From Arctopsyche grandis (Eukaryota; Arthropoda; Insecta; Trichoptera; Hydropsychidae), in contig NC_135357.1 of assembly GCF_051622035.1 (NCBI RefSeq), forward strand, positions 34,313,191 to 34,377,190: a DNA stretch of 64,000 nt. The letters run 5' to 3'. The translations under genes and the position numbers were made by a program. The notes below the pieces were generated by a model. The model saw only the letters and a program-made list of their open reading frames with translations, made no database searches and was not told the origin of the DNA. This document shows positions 9,755 through 20,775 of this stretch, in pieces; position 1 is the stretch's first letter, and each line of letters starts with the position of its first letter.

Positions 9755-10440
9755 TCGACGATTCCTGTCCATGATATAGCTGCGGAAACCCTAAAAGTTT
9801 CCAAATCTTCTTTAAGAAAAATTATCAAAGATAACATATGTCTATCTTCTCCAACAGAAAAAAAATTTAGAGAAAATCCTATGTAGATGGTTTTGAGGAA
9901 GACATCATTTCATCCACATCTTTCATGTGACCGAAAAAATTTTGTCAACGCTTTCTCAAATATTAGAAAAATTAAAAAAAAAATGCATAGAGTTTACAGG
10001 CAAGCGCACTACTCTTCATAAGCTTTTGAAAAAAATGTTCAATAACAGGAAATTGTTCGTTGTTTATAAAAAGGTCACATTTTTAAGGTCGATAGCTCGA
10101 TTTAGAGCAGAAGGTAAACCAATCGTGTATACCGATGAAACCTACATAAAGCCGGTACAGAACGAGGCTTTATTCTAAATGCCCTTATCATCCATGTATA
10201 AGGCTCACCAAAGAACCGGAGACTATCACCACGACATGAACTTCGACAATTTTATGAAATGGCTAACCGTGAAATTGATTCCAAATTTGGAACCGAATTC
10301 TATTGTGGTGATAGATAATGCGTCTTATCACAATAAGATTCTTGACCCAGCGCCGACTTCAAATTCCAAAAGAGACATTATGAAGCAGTGGTTGACGAAA
10401 AAAATATTTATTTCGACCCGCAAAGTTAATACTTTATAAT
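9755..10440 (+). pseudogene. Decayed DDE (DDE_3-type) transposase
   Basis: The catalytic-core text is recognisable: RFRAEGKPIVYTDETYIKP (first Asp), then GDYHHDMNFDNFMKWL, LIPNLEPNSIVVIDNASYHN (second Asp), and DPAPTSNSKRDIMKQWLTKK. An N-terminal part with HDIAAETLKVSKSSLRKII looks like its helix-turn-helix. A stop at 10176-10178 splits the core, and another frame break lies upstream. The third acidic residue is not found. The family is the Tc1-like DDE_3 group common in insects. I could not find terminal repeats. Confidence 0.7.
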
Positions 10441-10688
10441 AAGCATATTCGTAAAATATGCGAATAGATGATAAAATAACAAAATAAGTGAATTTTGCAT
10501 AAAATTTATAAAATTAATAGACAATTTAGAAGGGTCTTCCTATCCATTTGCCCATTTATTATGTTACCATAGTGGCTTCGTCTAAACTCTAAAGTAAGAT
10601 CTCGTTTCTGCAATATTTTCGTACTCAAGCGGCAACACGCCTGACCTTGTAACTTTATACGCAGCTTAGCTTATACATATGTGTATAG

Positions 10689-10839
10689 CAGTGGCGTGCG
10701 GTGAAATCCTTTCTCTTTTTGTCGTAAAGTCCAACATGTGCACGAACAGGATATAAAGGCTGTTCCCCTGATATCCTGCTCGCGCACATTACGTTAGGCT
10801 GTACGACAAATAAAGAGAGAATTTCATCGCACCCCACTG
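10689..10839. mobile_element. hAT-type MITE, CAGTGGCGTGC family
   Basis: The ends are CAGTGGCGTGCGGTGAAAT and ATTTCATCGCACCCCACTG, near-perfect inverted repeats. They are followed inward by CTTTTTGTCGTA and TACGACAAATAAAG. Flanking 8-mers GTGTATAG and GTGTCTTG agree at 6 of 8 bases, so this is an older copy than that at 2030-2134. No coding capacity. Confidence 0.65.
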
Positions 10840-10845
10840 GTGTCT

Positions 10846-11591
10846 TGAGAGGTCTCTGAATTCAGCTGTGTCGTAGGCAGGGTCGATGGTTGATCCTCCA
10901 TGTTAGCGTAGTAGGTGGTGGCAGGTCGGATGCTGAAGTTTGACTGAAGTTAACTTCTTTGTGGCTGCGTTTTATCGATAGTTTATAGGGTAGTGACACT
11001 CCCTTAACCTATCTATCTAACGTGTTATATGGGATCGGACTCTCGGTGATGTTTGTAGTGCGGGCTGCGGCTGCTCGCAAAAATCGATAAATTAATTTTT
11101 CGACGAGACGACTTTGTCGCGACTCGAACCGATCACCCCAAATAGCCTGAATATGGGTCTAAATTGAGCTAATGGTCACGTGCATCACGCCAAATCCAAT
11201 TAAACTGAAGTTAACTGAGTTGGACTTCCTTTTATATGCGTTTGGCTGGATGCGATTTCCTGGCAGATGTTCGAACACCTGCATGTGCACGTGTTCGTCT
11301 AACGGAAGTTGATATCCGCTTGTGGTGTGCACGTGTTCCTTATGGGGTGCACGTGATCTCGCGCAGGGTATTTGTGCGTGTTCCATCTGGGGTTCACGTG
11401 TTCAGCGCGAGGCCAATGTGTGTGTGCATACAACGCAAGGTTGATTCACGTGTCGGACACGCGTTGTTTACGTTTCTGGTAAGGGTGTCTGGAGGTTGAT
11501 TTTAAGGATGAAGATGGCGGTTTGCTCGCGTGATGTTTACGCTGTTTTATATTAATGTTATTATCCGATTGGGGATTGGGATTCCTACAAT
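10846..11591 (-). mobile_element. Probable solo LTR, old
   Basis: Read on the minus strand it begins TGTAGGAATC, as does the better supported LTR at 16247-17013. It is richer in GC than its surroundings. It contains repeated GTGCACGTG-type words (for example around 11280-11400), which look like clustered E-box sites. The right-hand border and a target duplication are not clear, and no internal region is attached. Confidence 0.35.
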
Positions 11592-11878
11592 CTGACAATT
11601 ATTTTTTGTTGAAATGAAAAATTAAGTGGTGTAAAGCATATGTAGGTAGAATATTTTTCAGTGCATCATATTTTTCAGTGCATTTTTCTATACCGGGGAC
11701 GGTCGCGATCGTTCCTTGCAAAAAGGCAGAGTTTACGTAAGCTTGGCGTCCACTTAGCCGACTCGTAGCCGACTTGACCGGGTCCCTTCGTCGCGGGAAA
11801 AAACACGGGGGACGCCGCGAGGAGCGAACTCGAACGTCCAAAACATACACACTCACATTTCGACTCACACGCACGGTG

Positions 11879-11982
11879 GGTTCGGTTGTTACTAGTCAAA
11901 TGTGAGCCGGTCACAGGACAACCGGTCACTCGTGATCGATTGTCCTGTGACCGGTTCACATTTGACTAGTAATCACCGAACC
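11879..11982. mobile_element. 104-bp foldback MITE upstream of gene C
   Basis: An almost perfect palindrome: GGTTCGGTTGTTACTAGTCA at the left, and a right end whose complement is GGTTCGGTGATTACTAGTCA. Both arms continue with AATGTGA(A/G)CCGGTCACAGG. A longer relative lies at the same relative position upstream of gene D (17018-17170). No target duplication is obvious. Confidence 0.7.
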
Positions 11983-12113
11983 AAAATTTTACAATAAGAG
12001 GGCATGGCTATATATATTTTTTAATTTAGACCATATTTGGAGACATATCTGACAGTTCAGTGCTGTTCGAATTTATCATATCAGTTCGACGTTCAAAACA
12101 TTGGGGGGCTATT

Positions 12114-13893
12114 ATGGAATGTAGACTTTGTCTCTGTTCTACTCCAATTGAGTCTTCCGTCTCCATCCATGACAGTCTTCATCCACTGGCTCAGCGAATT
12201 TTGGACTGCTGTCAGCTGCAAGTCTGTCATACGTACTTCAACCTATTACTCAATCTTCCTCCACATTACATTATTTTATTATTATAATGCATAATTTTAC
12301 AGGTTCGAAAAGATGACAATTTGCCAAATTTCGTATGTCGTTCGTGTGAAAGCAAACTCGAAATATTAATTAAATTTAAAAGCATTTGCATTCGTAATGA
12401 CAAAACGCGGAAGTTAGCCAAATGTATGGTCATCAAATCGGAAGAAGTTATTCTGGATGACTTGATATGGGAAAATGAGATTGATATTGATTCGTTACCA
12501 AACGTTTGTAATTCCTCTGTAATCAATGAGGCTAGTAAATGGAAATCAAATGCTTCAAAAAAAGGAGACTTAATAGAAAATGCGGATTCACTGGTATGGT
12601 GTGTTTTAATATTGTGAAAATATTTAGTACGTGTTAAAATGTATTAAATTATTTCATTTTCAGGTGCATGGTAAAGAAATTTGTTCGAGTAACAACGATA
12701 TTTCACTCGAAAAACTTCCTTTGACGAATACTTTATATAATATAAAATCTAACAATACGGAATGCAAGTCGAGACCTCTCATAAAACCCTACACTTGTGA
12801 TATATGTTTAAAAACATTTCCTTTCAGAAATAAGCTTTTACAACATGGCAATTCTCACAGTGGGCTAAGACCATATGAATGCAAAATTTGTTTAAAATCA
12901 TATGCTGCGAAAAGTAGCCTTGTAGAACATTCGAAATCTCACACTGATGATAAGCGTTACGAGTGTTACATTTGTTTGAAATCATATATTAGTAAATCCA
13001 TCCTTGCAGTACATTTAAAAATTCACAACGGGATAAAACCCTACACTTGTGATATATGTTTAAAAACATTTCCTACTAAAAATAAGCTTCTAGAACATGG
13101 CAATTCTCACAGTGGACTAAGACCATATAAATGCGAAATCTGTTTAAAATCATATACCATGAAAGCTAAACTTGTACAACATTTGAAATCTCACACTCAG
13201 AATAAGCGTTACGAGTGTGACATTTGTTTGAAACCATATACTAGTAAATCGATCCTTGCAAGACATTTAAAAAATCACACCGGGATAAAACCCTACACTT
13301 GTGATATATGTTTGAAAACATTTGTTAGCAAATATAGTCTTACGGAACATATCAATTCTCACAGTGTACTTAAACCACATGAATGCGAAATATGTTTAAA
13401 ATCATTCGCTACCAGACGTTATTTGTTGAAACATATGAAATGCCACACTAGGGGAAAACGTTACGAATGTGGCATTTGTCTGAAATCGTTTCGTGGTAAA
13501 CAATCCCTTGATAAACATATTATAAATCACAGTGGAGTAAGACCATTCAAATGCGAAATATGTTTAGAATCATTCAATGTCAAAAGTCGTCTCACGGTAC
13601 ATAAGAGAATTCACACGAGGGAAAAACGGTTCCAATGTGATATTTGTTTAAATTGGTTTAGTGCTAAATATGCCCTTGCTATTCATATTAAAATTCACCG
13701 TAGAGTAAAACCATTCAAATGCGAAACATGTTTAAAATCATTCGCTACCAAAAGTTATTTCATGGTACATATGAAATGCCACACTGGGGAAAATTGTTAC
13801 GAATGTGGCATTTGTCTGAAATCGTTTTCTAGTAAACACCACCTTGAGAAACATATTAAAATTCACAGTGCAGTAAAACTATTAAAATGCTAA
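12114..13893 (+). CDS. ZAD C2H2 zinc-finger protein, gene C (13 fingers)
   Basis: Exons are 12114-12221, 12303-12593 and 12664-13893, all phase 0: 36 + 97 + 409 = 542 codons. The ZAD is complete (Cys3/Cys6 plus the CRSC pair after LPNFV). All 13 fingers keep their Cys and His ligands. Compared with gene D, the frame jumps from SRPLI straight to KPYTCDIC. The deletion lost five to six fingers, and the junction lies in the shared word ATAAA, so it looks like an in-frame microhomology deletion. The stop TGC-TAA sits where the founder had a Cys-Glu codon pair, and dead fingers follow. The intron 2 acceptor is slightly shorter than in A, B and D (TTTTCAG). The nearest relative is gene D. Likely a nuclear transcriptional regulator; no known orthologue is recognised. 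Confidence 0.8.
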
Positions 13894-14165
13894 ATATGTT
13901 TAAAATCATTCAATCACAAAAGTTATCTCAAGGTACATAAGAGATTTCACATGAGGGTAAACCCATACTAATGTGATATTTGTTTAAACTCGTTTACCAC
14001 TAAACCTTCCCTTGCTAGGCATATTAATTCTCATTGTGGAAAAAAACCCCACAAATGCAATGTGTGTTTTAAATAATTTGCTCACCGGTACAACATCTGT
14101 AGACATATGATATCTCACATTGAGAAAACCGTAAAGATGTGATTTTATTCAAAATCATTTCAATA
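13894..14165 (+). pseudogene. Dead C-terminal fingers behind gene C
   Basis: In the same frame after the stop: ICLKSFNHKSYLKVHKRFH, then CDICLNSFTTKPSLARHINSH after a further stop, then KPHKCNVCFK and another stop, then SHIEKTVKM. These are about three more former fingers. They align with the relics behind gene A and with sequence behind gene D. Confidence 0.75.
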
Positions 14166-14339
14166 CCAACTTTCGTTCCACGTAAAAAAAAACCGTACCA
14201 CGAGAATGTACCGTGTATCAAAGTATCTCGGTCTATGAAAACACTAACACTGATTGTGTTAGTAAGAGAATTCTTTATTTATGTTCACTTGTTACAATAG
14301 TAATTATATGTACAAAGAAGCTCATTTCTCACCTTCGGA

Positions 14340-14515
14340 GTGATGAATTCTTTCTTCTGGAATAGTCAAATGGGACGTTGCCAGAGATTAATTCTGCATG
14401 TTTGTACAACAGCGATGATTATGTCATCGTAAGACTTGGGTATTGTTGTGAAATATGTATATGATATCACTGGCTTTGATTCGGAATAACGTTTCATTTA
14501 AATGTTGACTTTGCC
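14340..14515 (-). mobile_element. LTR family 2 fragment, left arm of an inverted pair
   Basis: TCTGGCAACG-type and ACATATTTCACAACAATA-type words appear here in reverse orientation and again in forward orientation at 14997-15145. Both match the LTR family of 61017-61551. The pair therefore forms an inverted repeat of about 145 bp with a 480-bp spacer. It is a degraded fossil. Confidence 0.5.
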
Positions 14516-14996
14516 ATGGAAAGTCACAAACAGACATACTAATACCGATCATTTGTATTAAATTATGTATTAAAGAAATCCTTGTCGTTATTAAATATAT
14601 CGCGTTACGGACAGATCTAAGAAACATTATGAATAATCATCTTTAATATGGACGGTATCTAAAAGTGAATTCGTCATTTTATTATGAACTTGTTACATCT
14701 CATCTACATAAATAAATCGTCGGTGACATTATTTGTTTATCTTTGTTACATTGTATAACATTTTCTATATGTCATCTATATATTATAATATATATTCAAG
14801 AATATGTGTATGTATAATGTGTTGAAAACATAATAAATCATTGTATTTACTGTGTATAAAAGGTTTTTTTTTTTTTTGTCCTTGTAATTTAGATTTAGGT
14901 AAATATTTTAGAATTTATTTGAAAGTACATATATCATACAATTATAATATATTAGCCACTATTGTCATCGATGTTCTTACAGGTTTTTTTTTTTTT

Positions 14997-15145
14997 TGTC
15001 AACATTTAAATCAAACGTTATTCCGAATCAAAGCCAGTGATATCATATACATATTTCACAACAATAGCCAAGTCTTACGATGGCATAATCATCGCTCTTA
15101 TACAAACATGCAGAATTAATCTCTGGCAACGTCCCATTTGACTAC
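14997..15145 (+). mobile_element. LTR family 2 fragment, right arm of an inverted pair
   Basis: It contains TTCCGAATCAAAGCCAGTGA and TTACGATGGCATAATCATCG, matching 14340-14515 in reverse and 1410-1500 in the same orientation. The spacer between the arms holds two copies of a GG-T14-GTC string (near 14860 and 14985). These suggest a further small duplication at the arm boundary. Confidence 0.5.
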
Positions 15146-15149
15146 TGTC

Positions 15150-16246
15150 AAGCTCCGTCCGAAAGGTCGAATTAGTATATATCACCGTCAAGTTAGTATA
15201 AACAATTCTATAGAATTTCAACGAGACCGCTCCAATGAATAGACGATCCCATGGATATTGTTCAGACTACTTGTCTGATGGTCGGCTTTCGTGGCCTTAC
15301 GACCCACGATTTGGCCGATGTTTTTTGGTGCTGGCTTCCCTCGGCTAGCACACACAGTAGTCTTTCGATAACGGTCTTCGCGTAAACATTGGGTGTGTTA
15401 CCGTGGTTAGCTCCTCGCCACCGAAATCACCAGCTAGAGGCTGGTGATGTTTGACGATACTTGGAGACCAGCTCCAGTATCCGTCCGGTGTGCACCAGAG
15501 GAAGCCTGGTCTGTCTTCGTACCAAAGGCAGACAACTCAGCTACGCGTGGCTAGCCTCAAAATCACGCGTGGTTTCTTTGTTGACTCCCCCCCCCCCTCT
15601 TTCCCCCTGTTTGCTCTATGTACATTCAACGTGAAAATATAATCATTGTGATCAGACTTACGACCTGTTTTCATTGTTATATAATCTCCCGCCCTTTTTC
15701 CACATCACGCATCCCACGCACACTACGAAAGAGAAAGGGACAGAGGAGAGCAGCCATCATCAGCAGAGACCAGACCACCGACGACGAAGGAAGGCACCTG
15801 AGCACAAGTGAGGAAACCAGCACCGCCCACGCTTATCACGAGCTATCTCACAAACCGACATCAGTTGGCTCTCGATTGAGAGCCCTCTGGCGTCCTTACA
15901 GATATACCGCACGATACCGCGTATACGACCGCAATCTAACATGTTTTTTTTGTATGTTTAAAAATATCCCATTTACAACATACCGCATCCCTCGCTGTGT
16001 GTTCGCGCCCTTAAGATTAAACTGTGATTTGACATTCGAACTTGTCAAAGTGAAATGAACGCAAAAGCAATTGCCAACCTTCTCTAGAGTCTAGAGGCTA
16101 GAGAGCGTCAGATGAGCTGACTCTGATGAGATGCCCGCGATCTCCTAAAGACCACAACCAACGGCCGCGAGGGCTTTTGGCTCGAACATATGTCTAGTTG
16201 ATAATAATAAAAATTTCGTAAATAAAAAGTATTTGCGAATAACTTT
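15150..16246. other. GC-richer island without a recognised gene
   Basis: The base composition is clearly less AT-rich than the flanks. There is a C11 run near 15590. Reading frames of up to 146 codons exist, but their translations resemble no family and lack coding-like bias. The end (GTTGATAATAATAAAAA) resembles a retroposon tail, so this may be an old retroelement without recognisable coding sequence. Confidence 0.35.
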
Positions 16247-17013
16247 TGTAGGCGGGGTAGGTAAGTGTTGACCGTATCCCAGCCTAACGAAACACTGTTG
16301 TGCTAGTTTTATAAAGTTTTATTGTTTGCCTATGGTTGTACAAAGGTATATTTGTGGGCAAAAGTATGTCGTTCAGCGGTCTCTGGATATGGTAGTGTCG
16401 CTGGCTCGGCATTCAGCTATGTTCAGAAGGTCTCTGGATGCGGTAGTGTGTTGCTGGCTCGTTGTTCGGCTATGTTCGGAAGGTCTCTGGATACGGCAGT
16501 GTGTTGCTGGCTCGTCCGGCTGGTTGATCTTCCAAGTCCGCGTAGTGTAGTGGTGGCTGGTCAGGAGCTGTATGTCGACTGGTCTGCTGTTGTGTGTCGA
16601 CGCTTACTGCTGTGGGTCGACTGGCGTTGTTTGGGTTGTACCTCCTTTTATAGTGTTTCTGGAATCACCTGACCCATGGTGGTGGTTTGTTGATGCGTAA
16701 GCGAGGAATTTGTTTTTGTCGAGGGGTAGAATTTTCTGGAACGATTGGCGCCGTTCCGCTCGATGTAGTTTAATGGTGGCGGCGTGTTTCGACCGTTTTG
16801 GTTCCGCTCGACTGGTAGGGGCGTTCCGCTTGAGTTTAATATAATGACTGCAGGTGTGCGTCGTCTGGGTTTCGTTCCGCTCGAGTTGGATTTGGCGATT
16901 GATTCCAAGAAGTGCACGGGTTGTTTACGTGTGAGTTCTGCAAGGAATGTGGTTTGTTGTTGTGGAATATTCTCGAATGTTTCGATGACGATGACGATGA
17001 CGAGATTCCTACA
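16247..17013 (-). mobile_element. Solo LTR, family 3, with internal tandem repeats
   Basis: The 767-bp element starts TGTAGGCGGGG and ends GATTCCTACA, and is flanked by CTTT at 16243-16246 and 17014-17017. On the minus strand it begins TGTAGGAATC like the candidate at 10846-11591. It has no internal coding part, so it is a solo LTR; family not determinable. The Trp/Cys-rich open frames inside it are by-products of its composition. Confidence 0.55.
16378..16525. repeat. ~52-bp tandem repeat, about 2.7 copies
   Basis: Each unit starts GGTCTCTGGATNNGGNAGTG, followed by GCTGGCTCG and a variant of GGCTATGTTCGGAA. It lies within the solo LTR. Tandem enhancer-like units are common in LTRs, but a function here is only inferred. 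Confidence 0.75.
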
Positions 17014-17017
17014 CTTT

Positions 17018-17170
17018 TTTGTGTGACCAGTTATCATACGACCAATTTTAATTTTTAGGTGTGCAGTTTTCTCGTGACCGATTTTAGGGTGTTACCAGTT
17101 TTAGTGTGACCGATCTAGAGAGACCGGTTATGCTATGACCGGTTCACATTGGACTAGTAATCACCGAACC
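17018..17170. mobile_element. GTGACC-family foldback MITE upstream of gene D
   Basis: It ends CCGGTTCACATTGGACTAGT followed by AATCACCGAACC, like the right end of 11879-11982. Its left half contains several GTGACC words like 1-158. It sits about 150 bp upstream of the ZAD exon, at nearly the same site as the copy at gene C, so an insertion before the C/D duplication is plausible. Confidence 0.6.
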
Positions 17171-17322
17171 CTGTGATTGTGACATTATCAGTAAAATTTT
17201 ACAATAAGAGGGCATGGCTATATATTTTTTTAATTTAGACCATATTTGGAGACATATCTGACAGTTCAGTGCTGTTCGAATTTATCATATCAGTTCAACG
17301 TTCAAAACATTGGGGGGATATT

Positions 17323-19682
17323 ATGGAATGTAGACTTTGTCTCTGTTCTACTCCAGTTGAATCTTCCGTCTCCATCCATGACAGTCTTCATCCACTGGCT
17401 CAGCGAATTTTGGACTGCTGTCAGCTGCAAGTCTGTCATACGTACTTCAACCTATTACTCAATCTTCCTCCACATTACATTATTTTATTATTATAATGCA
17501 TAATTTTACAGGTTCGAAAAGATGACAATTTACCAAATTTCATATGTCGTTCGTGTGAAATCAAACTCGAAATATTAATCAAATTTAAAAGCATTTGCAT
17601 TCATAATGACAAAACACGGAAGTTAGCCAAATGTATGAAGAATGAAGAAGTTATTCTGGATGACTTGATATGGGAAAATGAGATTGATATTGATTCGTTA
17701 CCAAACGTTTGTAATTCCTCTGTAATCAATGAGGCTAGTAAATGGAAATCAAATGCTTCAAAAAAAGGGGACTTAATAGAAAATGCGGATTCACTGGTAT
17801 GGTGTGTTTTAATATTGTGAAAATATTTAGTACGTGTTAAAATGTATTAAATTATTTCATTTTACAGGTGCATGGTAAAGAAATTTGTTCGAGTAACAAC
17901 GATGTTTCATGTGAAAAACTTCCTTCGACGAATGCTTTATGTAATATAAAATCTTACAAGTCGAGACCTCTCATAAATGAATCCACATTTTACAAATGTC
18001 GCCTTTGTTCCAAATTATTTAATTCTATATCTAGTTATAACAGACATCTAAAAATTAACTGTGATCATAAGCGTTATGAGTGTGACGTTTGTTTAAAATC
18101 ATTTACTAGTAAATTTGTTCTTGCAGGACATTTAAAAATTCACACTGGGATAAAACCCTACACTTGTTATATATGTTTAAAAACATTTACTACCAAAAAT
18201 AAACTTATAGAACATGGTAATTCTCACAGAAGGGCAAGACCATATGAATGCAAAATCTGTTTAAAATCATATAATATGAAACATAGCCTTGTACAACATT
18301 CGAAATATCACACTGAAGATAAGCGTTACGAGTGTGACATTTGTTTAAAATCATTTTCTAGTCAATTTTATCTTGAAAGACATTTAAAAAATCACACTGG
18401 GATAAAACCCAACACTTGTGATATATGTTTAAAAACATTTCCTTCCAGAAATAAGCTTCTAGAACATGGCAATTCTCACAGTGGGCTAAGACCATATGAA
18501 TGCAAAATCTGTTTAAAATCATATGCTGCGAAAAGTAGCCTTGTAGAACATTCGAAATCTCACACTGATGATAAGCGTTACGAGTGTTACATTTGTTTGA
18601 AATCATATATTAGTAAATCGGTCCTTGCAGCACATTTAAAAATTCACACCGGGATACAACCCTACACTTGTGATATATGTTTAAAAACATTTCCTACTAA
18701 AAATAAGCTTCTAGAACATGGCAATTCTCACAGTGGACTAAAACCATATGAATGCGAAATCTGTTTAAAATCATATACTATGAAAGCTACACTTGTACAA
18801 CATTTGAAATCTCACATTGAGGATAAGCGTTACAAATGTGACATTTGTTTGAAATCATTTACTAGTAAATATGTCCATGCAGGACATTTAAAAAGTCACA
18901 CCGGGATAAAACCCTACACTTGTGATATATGTTTAAAAACATTTGTTAGCAAATATAGTCTTAAGGAACATATCTATTTTCACAGTGGACTAAAACCATA
19001 TGAATGCGAAATATGTTTAAAATCATTCGCTACCAGACGTTACTTGTTGATACATCTGAAATGCCACACAAGGAGAAAACGTTACAAATGTGGCATTTGT
19101 CTGAAATCGTTTTGTGGTAAACAATCCCTTGATAAACATATTATAAATCATAGTACAGTTAGACCATTCAAATGCGAAATATGTTTAAAATCATTCAATG
19201 TCAAAAGTCGTCTCACGGTACATAATAGAATTCACACAAGGGAAAAACGGTTCCAATGTGATATTTGTTTAAATTGGTTTCATAATAAATATTCCCTTGC
19301 TATGCATATTAAAATTCACAGTAGAGTAAAAGAATTCAAATGCGAAATATGTTTAAAATCATTCAATGTCAAAAGTCGTCTCACGGCACATAAGAAAATT
19401 CACACGAGGGAAAAACGGTTCCAATGTGATATTTGTTTAAATTGGTTTAGTGCTAAATATGCCCTTGCTATTCACATTAAAATTCACCGTAGAGTAAAAC
19501 CATTCAAATGCGAAATATGTTTAAAATCATTCACTACCAAAAGATATTTCATTGTACATCTGAAATGCCACACTGGGGAAAAACGTTACGAATGTGGCAT
19601 TTGTCTGAAATCGTTTTCCAGTAAACACTACCTTGAGAAACATATTAAAATTCACAGTGCAGTAAAACCATTAAAATGCTAA
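17323..19682 (+). CDS. ZAD C2H2 zinc-finger protein, gene D (20 fingers)
   Basis: Exons are 17323-17430, 17512-17796 and 17868-19682, all phase 0: 36 + 95 + 604 = 735 codons. The ZAD has Cys3, Cys6 and the CRSC pair. Exon 2 is two codons shorter than in A and C (CMKNEEV against CMVIKSEEV). Twenty fingers follow. The first ends in Cys (LKINC), giving a degenerate or C2HC finger; the other nineteen are canonical. Fingers 2-13 form a higher-order array with a three-finger period (252 bp). Fingers 15-16 are duplicated as 17-18 relative to gene C. The stop is the same TGC-TAA as in C, and finger relics follow. A polyA signal AATAAA at 19914 is also conserved behind gene B. The long intact frame argues for a functional or very recent gene. 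Confidence 0.82.
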
Positions 19683-20265
19683 ATATGTTTAAAATCATTC
19701 AATGACAAAAGTTCAATCTCAATGTATGTATATAAGAGATTTCACATGAGGGTAAACCCATACTAATGTGATATTTGTTTAAATTCGTTTTCTACTAAAA
19801 CTTCCCTTGCTAGGCATATTAATTCTAATAGTGGAAAAAAACCAAATTTTGCTAAAAAGTGTTGTGGGACATTTTCATTTTTATTATGGGAAAATTATTT
19901 GAAGACATTCTGTAATAAATTTTACATCTTGAAACATATGAACATTCTAAATTTAAAAACATATGAAAATATTTGGAAAATGTAAAATGCATTATATTGC
20001 AAATCTTATTTTATATAAGTATTTAAGTTGTAATTTAAAAAAAAAAAAATATATATATATATATTAAATATTTTATTCCTCGTTTTTTGTTTTTCATTTT
20101 TTACATTCATACCCCCACCAAATAACACTTATTTGTTTCTTTATTTCCTCTTCCTGATTTCTGAAGTATTGATGATTTTATCATGGTAATAGAGCAAAAA
20201 ATGTGAAATGCGGTTCTGAATATTATCTCCAAAAATAATGATAAAGAAGATAACAACAAAACCGG
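19683..20265 (+). other. Dead fingers and duplicated 3' flank of gene D
   Basis: The first ~170 bp contain finger relics (ICLKSF; CDICLNSFSTKTSLARHINS) with stops. From about 19860 on, the sequence runs parallel to the flank of gene B (8440-8595 and 9350-9565), for example in GGAAAATGTAAAATGC and CTGAATATTATCTCC. The similarity ends near AACAACAAAAC in both, which marks the 3' end of the segmental duplication unit. Confidence 0.7.
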
Positions 20266-20775
20266 AATGGCGTCCCGGCACCTTTTTCGTCGGCATTTTT
20301 TATGTTTCTTTATAATATAATTTCAATATAATCTTTTCTAATAATGAAATTATATTATAAGTATTGAAATATAATGTAAATATTGAAATATTTTATAAGA
20401 AATTATATTATACTGCGCACCCCTGCGCCCTGAAGGGGGCGCAGCCTTATGGGGCTCAGCCGCATGGGGCCTCGAAGGCGGCGCAGCCCTAAAAGGCATT
20501 AGCTAAGGGGGGCGCAAAGGGGCGAAACCCTTAACGGCAATAGCTAAGGGGGGCGCAGAGGGGCGAAGCCCTAGAAGGCAAAGGCTCAGGGGGGCACCGA
20601 GGGCGAAGCACTAGAAGGCAAAGGGGGGCGCCTAGGGAGAAGCCCTAGAAGGCAAAAAAAATAAGATTTTTTTTAATTTTTTTTTTTTTTAATAAAATGT
20701 TTACTATTAGATTAGTTATGTTTAAGCGGTTTATATTATAAATACTGAGCGAAGCCGGGTAATACAGCTAGTATT
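20266..20775 (+). mobile_element. Non-autonomous Helitron-like element
   Basis: It ends GAGCGAAGCCGGGTAATACA then GCTAGT, which is the typical insect Helitron 3' end (GC-rich part followed by CTAGT). The left part, GGCGTCCCGGCACC...GTCGGCATTTTTTATG, resembles the usual Helitron 5' text TGACCCGGCAAACG...TTGCCATA. The core holds four to five GC-rich units with GGGGCGAAGCCCTAGAAGGC. There is no coding region. The exact 5' boundary is uncertain. Confidence 0.5.

Noticed and set aside
11236-11499. 87-codon frame with Val/Arg-rich repeats
   Set aside because: It arises from GTGCACGTG-type word repeats in a probable LTR. There is no coding bias or homologue.
16322-16672. Frames rich in Val, Cys and Ser on the plus strand
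   Set aside because: They lie within a solo LTR with ~52-bp tandem repeats, and the frames are by-products of the repeat.
20400-20660. A possible CpG island or gene promoter
   Set aside because: The GC content comes from repeated GGGGCGAAGCCC-like units within a Helitron-like element.
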